Source: an uncultured Alistipes sp.
Lineage (GTDB): Bacteria; Bacteroidota; Bacteroidia; Bacteroidales; Rikenellaceae
Reading direction: 5' to 3'
Assembly: GCA_900550375.1 (NCBI GenBank)
Contig: URRP01000002.1
Coordinates: 1 to 64,000 of the forward strand
Length of the DNA: 64,000 bases
The notes beneath the pieces were generated by a model that made no database searches, had not been told where the DNA came from, and worked only from the letters and a program-made list of their open reading frames with translations. Of this stretch, positions 32,618 through 40,309 are shown in pieces. The position numbers and the translations under genes were made by a program. Within the stretch, counting starts at the first letter, position 1. Each line of letters starts with the position of its first letter.

Positions 32618-34159
32618 TCAGGCTTCCGGTATCTCCATCTTGAAGAGCGGGTTCTCCGGTTCGGTGTGCGACGCACGGATGAACTCCCACATCTTCGCTA
32701 CGATCTCGGGGTGGTCGGCCGCCACGTCGTGTTCTTCCAGCAGGTCGCGGCGCACGTCGTAGAGTTCGAGTTGCGTATTTCCCTCTTTGACCTTGCGCAG
32801 CAGACCTTTCCAGTCGCCCCAGCGCACAGCGACCCAGCCCTTGCCGCCGGGGAACTCCCAGTAGAGGTAATCGTGTTCCTTCTGCCGCTGCTCCTTGCCG
32901 CAGATCGTCGGCCAGAGCGAAATGCCGTCCGTTGCGGGGGTCTCGACCCCTGCGATGTCGCACAGCGTGGGCATCACGTCGGGGAAGTAGCCGATATGTT
33001 CGTTCACGTGCGGCCGCTCGATGCGGTCGCCCCACGCCACGATGAAGGGCATACGGATGCCGCCTTCGCGCAGCGACGATTTGCCCCAGCCCTTGCCGCT
33101 GCGGAACGGATGCGCGCTCTGGAACCACTCGGTCGAGGAGCAGGAGTTCGACGCCGGGCCGTTGTCGCTCGTCACGACGATGATCGTATTGTCCCAGATA
33201 CCCAGCCGCTTCAACTCGGCCACCAGTCCGCCGACCTGCCGGTCGAAGTAGGTAATCATCGCGGCATAGGTAGCGTGCGGCCAGCGCGAGGGGAAGTAGC
33301 CCTTGCCTTCGATCGGTGCTTCGTCGCCGAACTTCTCGACGTAGTACTGCACCATCTCGTCGGGGGCCTGCATCGGACTGTGCGGAATGGGCGTCGTCCA
33401 CATCAGGAAGAAGGGCTGCTCGCGGTTCTCTTCGACGAAGCGCAGCACGCGGTCGTACATTGCATCGGGGCTGTACGTGTTCTGCGTATATTTGTCGTAG
33501 CTGTGCGGGTCGCGTGGATCGGCGCCCTCGTCGAGCGGCGTGCCCGGGGGCAGGAGCTGATTGTCGAGGTAGACGCGGTGGTCGTTTTCCCACAGGAACG
33601 GCGGGTAGTAACAGTGCGCCTGCCGCTGGCAGATGCACCCGAAATATGTATCGAAGCCCATCTTGTTGGGCGTGCTCTCAGTGGCCGGTCCGCCGATGCC
33701 CCACTTGCCGATCATCGCCGTGCGGTAACCGCCCTGCTGCATCACCGAGCCGAGCGTCGGCGTGCCGGCGCGCAGCGGGGCCTGACCTTCGAGCGTCGAG
33801 TCGCGCAGCATCGCTTCGTGGTTCCATACCTCGCCGCGCTGGGTCATCTCGTCGTTGGCGCGGATCTGCGCATGTCCCGTGTGCATTCCCGTCAGCAGGC
33901 CGCAGCGGGCGGGCGACGAGAGCGGTGCCGCCGAATAGATGTTCGTGAAGCGGATGCCGCGTGCAGCCAGCGAATCGATGTTCGGCGTCTCGATGCGTGT
34001 CTGGCCGTAACAGCCGAAATCGCCGTAGCCGGCGTCGTCCATCAAAATAAAGATTACGTTGGGTTTGCGTTCGGGTGTCTTGTCGCAAGAGACAGCCGTG
34101 AGCACGGGGACGGATGCGGCACCCAAAACGAGTGCGCGGGATAGGGTTGAGGTTTTCAT
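32618..34159 (-). CDS. Sulfatase (Ser-type), secreted lipoprotein
   Basis: 513 residues, with lipoprotein signal MKTSTLSRALVLGAASVPVL...SC (lipobox Cys25). The N-terminal metal-binding Asp pair is in LMDDAGYGDFGCYG. The signature S-S-P-A-R-C-G at 81-87 fits S-x-P-x-R, so Ser81 should become formylglycine. The arylsulfatase-like metal residues recur in TSDNGP and the KGWGKSSLREGG region. It hydrolyses sulfate esters, probably on host or algal glycans. The specific substrate cannot be told. A -7 box lies 53 bp upstream, and the maturase follows. Confidence 0.94.
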   Translation of the reverse strand: MKTSTLSRALVLGAASVPVLTAVSCDKTPERKPNVIFILMDDAGYGDFGCYGQTRIETPNIDSLAARGIRFTNIYSAAPLSSPARCGLLTGMHTGHAQIRANDEMTQRGEVWNHEAMLRDSTLEGQAPLRAGTPTLGSVMQQGGYRTAMIGKWGIGGPATESTPNKMGFDTYFGCICQRQAHCYYPPFLWENDHRVYLDNQLLPPGTPLDEGADPRDPHSYDKYTQNTYSPDAMYDRVLRFVEENREQPFFLMWTTPIPHSPMQAPDEMVQYYVEKFGDEAPIEGKGYFPSRWPHATYAAMITYFDRQVGGLVAELKRLGIWDNTIIVVTSDNGPASNSCSSTEWFQSAHPFRSGKGWGKSSLREGGIRMPFIVAWGDRIERPHVNEHIGYFPDVMPTLCDIAGVETPATDGISLWPTICGKEQRQKEHDYLYWEFPGGKGWVAVRWGDWKGLLRKVKEGNTQLELYDVRRDLLEEHDVAADHPEIVAKMWEFIRASHTEPENPLFKMEIPEA

Positions 34160-34211
34160 TTTCCGGTTTCTTTTTCAGAAAGTTTTCGGTGGATTATTTG
34201 CTTTTCGTTTG

Positions 34212-34219
34212 CAAATGTA
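34212..34219 (-). promoter_or_regulatory. -7 box TACATTTG upstream of the sulfatase gene
   Basis: TAnnTTTG match on the minus strand, with ATTG (one mismatch to TTTG) 20 bp further upstream at 34240-34243. Confidence 0.5.
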
Positions 34220-34260
34220 GTTTTTTTTGCACAAAAAGGCAATGTCGGATTTTTGAAAAC

Positions 34261-35268
34261 TTATAATTTTTTTACCGACCGGCAGACGATCAGCGACGGC
34301 GGCAGATGTCGTTGATTCATCTCGCTTTTTTCGCCTGCGATTTCCCGCAGCAGCATCTCCATCGCCTGCGCGCCGATCTCGTCGCTGGGTTGGCCGACGC
34401 GGGTGACGGCGGGGTCGAGGTAGTCGAGGTAGTCGTAATTATCGAACGAGACGAGCGATATGTCGTCGGGGACACGCAGTTTCATCTCGCGCACGGCGCG
34501 GAGCGCACCCAGCAGGATCGTGTTGCTCAGGGCGAAGATGGCCGTCGGCCGCTGTCGAGCGTGCAGCGCCCGCAAGGTCTGTTCATACCCGTTGCGAATC
34601 GAGAATCCGTCGCCCACGACGCGGGCGAATGGCCCCAGCCCGTTTTCGTCGAGCGCCTGCCGGTACCCCCGCACACGGTCGGCCGAGGGGATCGAGTGGC
34701 GCACGCCCTGAATGCAGAGAATCCGCCGGTGACCGCGGTCGATGAGGTGCTGTGTCGCCTCGCGGCCGCCCCGAAGATTGTCGGTCACGACATAGGGTAG
34801 CGAGGTCTTCGCGAAATGACGGTCGATGCAGACGACCGGCGTCTGGCGCGCCGTCGTCTCGAGAAACGAAGGGTCGTCGCCCGCCGGAGCGATCAGAATG
34901 CCGTCCACCTTGCGCGAGAGGAGCGAACGGATGCCCTCGCGTTCGTTGTGCTCGTCCTCCGACGTATCGATCAGGATCACCTTGTAACCTTTCGTTCGCG
35001 CTTCGTGGACGATGATGCTGGCGATATGGGCGAAATAGGGGTTGTCGATGCTGGGGATCAGCAGACCGAGCGTATCGGTACGGCTGGTGCGCAGTCCTTT
35101 GGCCAGCAGACTGGGCGTATAGTTGCAGCGTTCGGCTTCGTGTGAAATGAGGGCGACGGTCTTCTCGCTGATACGGTATTTGGCGGCTTGCCCGCTCAGT
35201 ACGCGGGAAACGGTCGAAACCGAAAAGCGGGTGCGCTGCGCGATGCTGATAAGGGTCTCTTTGGACAT
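34261..35268 (-). CDS. LacI-family transcriptional regulator
   Basis: 335 residues. The N-terminal helix-turn-helix is ISIAQRTRFSVSTVSRVLSG with hinge YTPSLLAKGLRT, followed by a periplasmic-binding-protein-like effector domain (TLGLLIPSIDNPYFAHIA to SLVSFDNYDYLDYLDP). Such proteins repress catabolic genes until a sugar binds. It is divergent from ribokinase, and the palindrome CAAACGTTTG in between fits a LacI-type operator, so ribokinase is the likely target and ribose or a related sugar the likely inducer. The downstream sulfatase gene has its own promoter. Confidence 0.94.
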   Translation of the reverse strand: MSKETLISIAQRTRFSVSTVSRVLSGQAAKYRISEKTVALISHEAERCNYTPSLLAKGLRTSRTDTLGLLIPSIDNPYFAHIASIIVHEARTKGYKVILIDTSEDEHNEREGIRSLLSRKVDGILIAPAGDDPSFLETTARQTPVVCIDRHFAKTSLPYVVTDNLRGGREATQHLIDRGHRRILCIQGVRHSIPSADRVRGYRQALDENGLGPFARVVGDGFSIRNGYEQTLRALHARQRPTAIFALSNTILLGALRAVREMKLRVPDDISLVSFDNYDYLDYLDPAVTRVGQPSDEIGAQAMEMLLREIAGEKSEMNQRHLPPSLIVCRSVKKL

Positions 35269-35288
35269 AAGCAGGGGCTATTTTGAGA

Positions 35289-35296
35289 CAAAGTTA
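35289..35296 (-). promoter_or_regulatory. -7 box TAACTTTG of the LacI regulator gene
   Basis: Minus-strand TAnnTTTG match 21 bp upstream of the ATG at 35268. The leader would be about 15 nt. No clear -33 TTTG. Confidence 0.5.
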
Positions 35297-35325
35297 GAAA
35301 AATATGTGAAAAACAGTGCTTTGAT

Positions 35326-35356
35326 TTTGTTTTTTTACTTTTCATTTTTACTTTTG
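35326..35356 (+). promoter_or_regulatory. Promoter of rbsK (TTTG-N19-TACTTTTG)
   Basis: -33 TTTG at 35326-35329 and -7 TACTTTTG at 35349-35356: a full consensus. The start is predicted near 35363, giving a leader of about 150 nt that carries the operator-like palindrome. Confidence 0.8.
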
Positions 35357-35367
35357 CAGGACTTGCA

Positions 35368-35377
35368 CAAACGTTTG
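35368..35377. promoter_or_regulatory. Probable LacI-type operator
   Basis: Perfect palindrome CAAACGTTTG with a central CG, in the context TGCACAAACGTTTGCGTTG, close to the known PurR/LacI-family operator style. It starts about 5 bp after the predicted rbsK transcription start, where a bound repressor would block the polymerase. Confidence 0.65.
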
Positions 35378-35513
35378 CGTTGAGGCTGGATGCGTGTTTT
35401 GCGATAAAATCACTGCGGAATTATTGTGCGGGAACGCCGTCCGGCGGCGAACGATTGCCGGCGGTACAACGTTTGACCCCGAGACTTTACTAACTAATTG
35501 ATTTATTCGATCT

Positions 35514-36431
35514 ATGGGAAAAATAGTGGTGATCGGCAGCGCCAATACCGATTTGGTGGTGAGGACCGACCGGATGCCTTTGCCGGGCGAGACGATTCTC
35601 GGCGGCCGTTTTATGATGGCCGGCGGCGGCAAGGGGGCCAATCAGGCCGTTGCGGCTTCGCGGCTGGGCGGCGAGGTGACCTTCGTGGCGCGTGTGGGGA
35701 ACGATCTGTTCGGTGAGCAGGCGCTTGCGGGGTATCGCGCCGAACGGATGGACGTGCGCCATGTGCTGTGCGATGAGGCGGCGCCGACGGGTGTTGCGCT
35801 CATCTGCGTCGATGCGGCGGCCGAGAACTCGATCGTCGTGGCTCCGGGCGCCAACGAGCGGTTGTCGCCGAAAGATGTCGACTGCGCCGAAGCCGCGATC
35901 GCGGCGGCGGATTTCGTCGTCTTGCAGCTGGAGATCCCGCTGCCTACGGTCGTCTATGCCGCCGAGGTGGCTGCGCGGCACGGCGTGCGGGTGATTCTCA
36001 ATCCCGCTCCTGCGGCGGCGATCCCCGACGAGCTGCTGCGGCAGTGCTATCTGCTTACGCCCAATCGCAGCGAGTGCGCCATGCTCGCAGGAATGCCCGT
36101 CGTCGATGCGGGCGATGCCGAACGGGCTGCCGATGCATTGCTGGCGCGCGGCGCGCAGCATGTCGTGGTGACGCTCGGCGGCGAGGGATCGCTCGTCAAA
36201 GGAGCGGAGTATTGCGAACGGGTGGCGGCTCGGCGGGTCGAGGCGGTCGATACGACGGCTGCCGGCGATACCTTCAACGGTGCGCTGGCGGTCGCTCTCT
36301 CCGAAGGACGATCGCTCTCGGAGGCGGTACATTTCGCCACGGCGGCTTCATCGATCGCCGTCACGCGCATGGGCGCCCAGAATTCCGTGCCGACGCGTGC
36401 GGAGGTCGATGCGCTGATGATCGAAGTCTGA
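35514..36431 (+). CDS. rbsK: Ribokinase
   Basis: 305 residues of the PfkB family. Signature 1 is in MAGGGKGANQAVAASRLGG near residue 40, and signature 2 with the catalytic Asp is DTTAAGDTFNGALA near 245. The N-terminus GSANTDLVV fits ribokinases specifically. It phosphorylates D-ribose to ribose-5-phosphate. No ribose transporter is adjacent. It is transcribed alone between a regulated promoter and a strong terminator. Another PfkB sugar kinase specificity is possible. Confidence 0.93.
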   Translation: MGKIVVIGSANTDLVVRTDRMPLPGETILGGRFMMAGGGKGANQAVAASRLGGEVTFVARVGNDLFGEQALAGYRAERMDVRHVLCDEAAPTGVALICVDAAAENSIVVAPGANERLSPKDVDCAEAAIAAADFVVLQLEIPLPTVVYAAEVAARHGVRVILNPAPAAAIPDELLRQCYLLTPNRSECAMLAGMPVVDAGDAERAADALLARGAQHVVVTLGGEGSLVKGAEYCERVAARRVEAVDTTAAGDTFNGALAVALSEGRSLSEAVHFATAASSIAVTRMGAQNSVPTRAEVDALMIEV

Positions 36432-36452
36432 CGGCCGACAGCCGGAGAATCG

Positions 36453-36484
36453 GCGGCATCCCTGTGAGGATGCCGCTGTTTTTT
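36453..36484 (+). terminator. Rho-independent terminator of rbsK
   Basis: 9-bp perfect stem 36453-36461/36468-36476 (GCGGCATCC/GGATGCCGC) followed by TGTTTTTT, 22 bp after the stop. Confidence 0.88.
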
Positions 36485-36560
36485 ATCGCACATAACGACA
36501 GTCGGCATTGCTGACCTGCGGCCTGCTTGATAATCGTCTTTGTTATCCGGTACTGACAAT

Positions 36561-36955
36561 CAATGAACATCATCCTGAGGAGGATGCGTCGCACATCCGA
36601 CATGAAGATCGGCTGCTTGGAAATGGCGGCCGGCAAAGAACGACAGTCGCGGACAAAATGAAAGGCGGTGGATTGCCGCGTCGCCGCAAGCGGCTCCTCG
36701 CAATGACGCAGAGTGGTCGATTCCCACGCTTCACTGCGTTTCGCTCGGAATGACAATAGAGTGTCATCCGATGCGGCACCGGTTTCTTTTGTCATCCTGA
36801 GGAGCACCGCCGGTGCGACGTGAGGATCGGGCGCTTGGAAATGGCGGTGAATAAAAAGGAAAGCGGTCGATTGCCGCGTCGCCGCAAGCGGCTCCTCGCA
36901 ATGACGCAGAGCGGTGGATTCCCACGCTTCGTTTCACTGCGCTCGGAAAGACAGT
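36561..36955 (+). repeat. Two tandem units of the intergenic repeat mosaic
   Basis: Each unit has an ATCCTGAGGAG block (about 36570 and 36794), a GATCGG(C/G)(T/C)GCTTGGAAATGGCGG block, a GATTGCCGCGTCGCCGCAAG block running into CGGCTCCTCGCAATGACGCAGAG (36671-36713 and 36869-36912), and a CGATTCCCACGCTTC-like end. The 4421-4622 region is a third unit. The whole 36432-37225 gap has no convincing gene. Confidence 0.85.
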
Positions 36956-37154
36956 TCAACCGTACTCCGCTCCTGAATTGCGGCGGCTTTTCCTCGCGAC
37001 GGCGCTGAAGAGGCGCGGCGAATCGCTTTCTCGTCCCATGCGCAAAAGGCGCAAACCTTCCTGTTTCGGGCCGAAAACGGTTGCGGACAGGCCGTCTGCG
37101 GTCTGAATCTGCGATATTTTACGGCCAAAGGCGATAAGTTTGGAATATTTCCTT

Positions 37155-37162
37155 TAACTTTG
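37155..37162 (+). promoter_or_regulatory. -7 box TAACTTTG of the arginine operon
   Basis: TAnnTTTG match 63 bp upstream of the first gene. The nearest TTTG (37139-37142) is only 12 bp upstream, too close for a normal -33. Confidence 0.45.
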
Positions 37163-37225
37163 TCCGAACGTAACTCAACAATCAGGTTAGTAAACTATTA
37201 TTATTTTTACCATTTTTAGCAAGAC

Positions 37226-37849
37226 ATGGGAATGAATTCGATTCACGTGGTATTTGCCGAGGAAGATCATGCAAAATACGCCGACGAGATCTGTCGGCTG
37301 ATCTACGAATCGGCATTGCAGCGTGGCACCGGCATCGCCAAGCGTTCGCCGGAGTACATTGCCTCCAAGATCAAGGGAGGCAAGGCCGTGGTTGCCCTCG
37401 ACGGCGACAGGCTCGTCGGATTTAGCTACATCGAGTGCTGGGAGCACGGCGATTACGTAGCGACTTCAGGTCTGATCGTGAGCCCCGAATACCGCCATAT
37501 GGGATTGGCGGCGAGGATCAAGGAGAAGACCTTCGAGCTTGCCCGACGACGATTCCCGTATGCTAAGATATTCAGTATCACCACCTCGCTTCCGGTTATG
37601 AAACTCAATTCTCGGATGGGATACGTGCCCGTAACCTTCTCGGAGCTGCCCGACGACGAGACCTTCTGGAAGGGGTGCGAAGGGTGTTGCAACTACGACA
37701 TCCTGCAACGCAACAATCGCCGCATGTGTCTCTGTACAGGGATGCTCTTCGACCCGAAGAAACCCCGTAAAGACCACTCGCGGCTGGCGCCCTACCGGAT
37801 GGCGCTGCGGAACTGGCTGAAAAAGGTCTTCAGTCTGAAAACCAATTGA
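37226..37849 (+). CDS. GNAT acyltransferase, candidate N-acylglutamate synthase of the arginine operon
   Basis: 207 residues with GNAT features: GGKAVVALDGDRLVGFSYIECW, VSPEYRHMGLAARIKEKTFE (acyl-CoA loop) and KLNSRMGYVPV. A C-terminal extension holds a CCNYDILQRNNRRMCLCTGM cysteine cluster. The operon contains every later arginine gene but no classical ArgA or ArgJ, and this gene leads it, 27 bp before argG. So I infer it acylates glutamate, with acetyl- or succinyl-CoA, to start the pathway. The activity is not shown by motifs alone. Confidence 0.85.
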   Translation: MGMNSIHVVFAEEDHAKYADEICRLIYESALQRGTGIAKRSPEYIASKIKGGKAVVALDGDRLVGFSYIECWEHGDYVATSGLIVSPEYRHMGLAARIKEKTFELARRRFPYAKIFSITTSLPVMKLNSRMGYVPVTFSELPDDETFWKGCEGCCNYDILQRNNRRMCLCTGMLFDPKKPRKDHSRLAPYRMALRNWLKKVFSLKTN

Positions 37850-37876
37850 TCGTCGAATAATTAAAAACGAAATACC

Positions 37877-39088
37877 ATGAAAAAGGAAAAAGTCGTACTG
37901 GCGTTCAGCGGAGGTCTCGATACCTCGTTTTGTGTGAAATACCTCTCCGAGGAGAAGGGCTACGAGGTGCATACCGCCATCGCCAACACGGGCGGTTTCT
38001 CGCCTGCCGAATTGGAGACCATCGAGCAGAAAGCCTGCAAACTGGGCGCTGCGAGCCACGCCACGCTCGACATCGAACAGGAATATTACGAGAAGAGCAT
38101 CCGCTATATGGTTTTCGGCAACATCCTGCGTAACGGAACCTATCCGATTTCGGTCAGTTCGGAGCGTATTTTCCAAGCCATCGCCATCATCGAGTATGCC
38201 AAGAAGATCGGCGCCGACTATGTGGCGCACGGTTCGACGGGCGCCGGCAACGATCAGGTGCGTTTCGACCTGACGTTCCAGATTCTGGCCCCTGAAATCG
38301 GCATCATCACCCCCACGCGCGACCTGACGCTCACGCGCGAGTACGAGATCGACTACCTCAAAAAGCACGGTTACGAGGCCGACTTCAAGAAGATGGAGTA
38401 CTCGATCAACAAGGGACTGTGGGGCACGTCGATCGGCGGCAAGGAGACCCTCCACTCGGAGCAGACGCTGCCCGAGGAGGCTTATCCGTCGCAGGTGACG
38501 GCCCGCGGTGAAGAGACGTTGAAGATCGCCTTCGAGAAGGGTGAGATCGCCGCTGTCAACGGAAAACCCTACACCGACAAGGTCGAGGCGATCCGCGCCG
38601 TCGAGGCGATCGGATCGAAATACGGCATCGGCCGCGATATGCATATCGGCGACACGATCATCGGCATCAAGGGCCGCGTGGGCTTCGAGGCCGCTGCACC
38701 GATGCTCATCATCGCGGCGCACAAGATGCTCGAAAAACATACGCTCACCAAGTGGCAGATTTATTGGAAGGAGCAGCTCTCGACGTGGTACGGGATGTTC
38801 CTCCACGAGGCGCAGTACCTCGAACCCGTGATGCGCGACATCGAGCGGTTCCTCGACCACTCGCAGGAAAACGTGACGGGCGAGGTGGAGCTGACGCTGC
38901 GGCCTTACAGCTATACGCTCGTGGGCGTCGATTCTCCGTTCGATCTGATGAAGACCGACTTCGGCGAGTACGGCGAGATCAACAAGGCGTGGACGGCCGA
39001 CGACGTGAAGGGCTTCACGAAGATTCTGGGCAACCAGATGAAGATCTATTACAACGTGCAGGAGCGCAATAACAAGGCGAAGAAATGA
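37877..39088 (+). CDS. argG: Argininosuccinate synthase
   Basis: 403 residues. The N-type ATP pyrophosphatase loop is AFSGGLDTSFCVKYL at the N-terminus, followed by the NTGGFS and GSTGAGNDQVRFD substrate loops. It joins citrulline and aspartate using ATP, the penultimate step of arginine synthesis. Its stop overlaps the start of argC (ATGA, 39085-39088), so the two are translationally coupled. Placing the late-step gene second in the operon is a common Bacteroidales arrangement as I know it. Confidence 0.97.
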   Translation: MKKEKVVLAFSGGLDTSFCVKYLSEEKGYEVHTAIANTGGFSPAELETIEQKACKLGAASHATLDIEQEYYEKSIRYMVFGNILRNGTYPISVSSERIFQAIAIIEYAKKIGADYVAHGSTGAGNDQVRFDLTFQILAPEIGIITPTRDLTLTREYEIDYLKKHGYEADFKKMEYSINKGLWGTSIGGKETLHSEQTLPEEAYPSQVTARGEETLKIAFEKGEIAAVNGKPYTDKVEAIRAVEAIGSKYGIGRDMHIGDTIIGIKGRVGFEAAAPMLIIAAHKMLEKHTLTKWQIYWKEQLSTWYGMFLHEAQYLEPVMRDIERFLDHSQENVTGEVELTLRPYSYTLVGVDSPFDLMKTDFGEYGEINKAWTADDVKGFTKILGNQMKIYYNVQERNNKAKK

Positions 39089-40044
39089 GGGTCGGCGTCA
39101 TCGGCGGAGCGGGTTACACGGCCGGCGAACTGCTGCGGCTGCTGGTGAATCATCCGGCTGCCGAGATCGCCTTCGTGCACAGTGTCAGCAACGCAGGCAA
39201 CGCCCTTGGCGACGTGCACGGCGGTCTGTACGGCGAAACCGACCTGCGTTTCGCGTCGGAGTACGATCTGGAGGCGATCGACGTGCTGTTCCTCTGTTCG
39301 GCGCACGGCCAGAGCCGCGAGTTTCTCGCAGCGAATGCGGTGCCCGAAGGGTTGCGGATCGTCGATCTGGCGCAGGATTTCCGCGACGAGTCGGAGGGCT
39401 TCGTCTACGGACTGCCCGAACTCAACCGCGACCGCATCCGCGCGGCGCGGCGCGTGGCCAACCCGGGCTGCTTCGCCACGGCGATCCAGCTGGCGCTGCT
39501 GCCGCTGGCCCGGGCGGGGCTGCTGCGGCAGGAGGTGCACGTGACGGCCGTCACGGGTTCGACGGGCGCGGGGGTGAAACCTTCGGCCACGACCCATTTC
39601 AGCTGGCGGACGGACAACATCTCGGTCTATAAGGCCTTCACGCACCAGCACCTCTTGGAGATCGGCCGCACGCTCGGTGCGATGCAGGGAGGTGCGGCGC
39701 CCGAAATCAACTTCGTGCCGATGCGCGGCGACTTCGCGCGCGGCATTCTGGCCAGCGTCTACACCGACTGCGACCTCACGCAGGAGGAGGCCGAGCAGCT
39801 GTACCGCGATTTTTATGCGGGAGCGGCTTTCACTTTCGTGGCCGACCGGCCGATCGACCTCAAGCAGGTGGTCAATACCAACAAGGCGTTGGTGCAGGTA
39901 GCCAAATACGGCCGCAAGCTGCATATCGTCTCGGCGATCGACAATCTGCTCAAGGGGGCTTCGGGACAGGCCGTGCAGAACATGAACCTGCTCTTCGGGC
40001 TTGACGAACGCGAAGGGCTGCGGCTCAAGGCGAGCGCTTTCTGA
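39085..40044 (+). CDS. argC: N-acyl-gamma-glutamyl-phosphate reductase
   Basis: 319 residues. NADP-binding motif GVIGGAGYTAGELLRLL, catalytic Cys129 in ANPGCFATA, and the C-terminal IDNLLKGASGQAVQNMN. It reduces N-acylglutamyl phosphate to the semialdehyde. Whether acetyl or succinyl is the blocking group is not visible here. The start overlaps the argG stop by four bases. A structured 265-bp gap separates it from argD. Confidence 0.96.
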   Translation: MRVGVIGGAGYTAGELLRLLVNHPAAEIAFVHSVSNAGNALGDVHGGLYGETDLRFASEYDLEAIDVLFLCSAHGQSREFLAANAVPEGLRIVDLAQDFRDESEGFVYGLPELNRDRIRAARRVANPGCFATAIQLALLPLARAGLLRQEVHVTAVTGSTGAGVKPSATTHFSWRTDNISVYKAFTHQHLLEIGRTLGAMQGGAAPEINFVPMRGDFARGILASVYTDCDLTQEEAEQLYRDFYAGAAFTFVADRPIDLKQVVNTNKALVQVAKYGRKLHIVSAIDNLLKGASGQAVQNMNLLFGLDEREGLRLKASAF

Positions 40045-40138
40045 CGCTTTGTGTCAGGAGTTAAACATTAAGAATTGAAAATTAAACGGGGCGGCAACCG
40101 TTGTTTGCAGTCCGTTAGGACGGCTCTCGGAGCCGCGC

Positions 40139-40200
40139 GGGCCGCAGCCTCCGGCGGCGAAGGCCCGCCCGAATGGGCGCCCCTCCGCAGGCTGCGGCCC
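40139..40200. repeat. Nested inverted repeat between argC and argD
   Basis: 12-bp perfect arms GGGCCGCAGCCT (40139-40150) and AGGCTGCGGCCC (40189-40200) enclose a second stem, CGCCC-GAAT-GGGCG. Smaller hairpins flank it (CCGTTAGGACGG region, CGGAGAACTCCG). The rest of the 40045-40309 gap is GC-rich, then AT-rich just before argD. No gene seen. Confidence 0.8.
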
Positions 40201-40309
40201 GACATCGTCGGGGCGGTGTCCTGAGGAGGTCGTTGCGGCCGCCGACGGAGAACTCCGTTGTATTATAATTCTTAATTTTTAATTCTTACATTTTTAATTT
40301 CGCAAGAAG

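Noticed and set aside
36561..36955. CRISPR array
   Set aside because: The repeat blocks are long, irregular and few, without uniform short repeats and unique spacers, and no cas genes are present.
37139..37162. Full promoter for the arginine operon
   Set aside because: TTTG and TAACTTTG are both present but only 12 bp apart, outside the 19-21 bp seen elsewhere in this window. Only the -7 box was kept.
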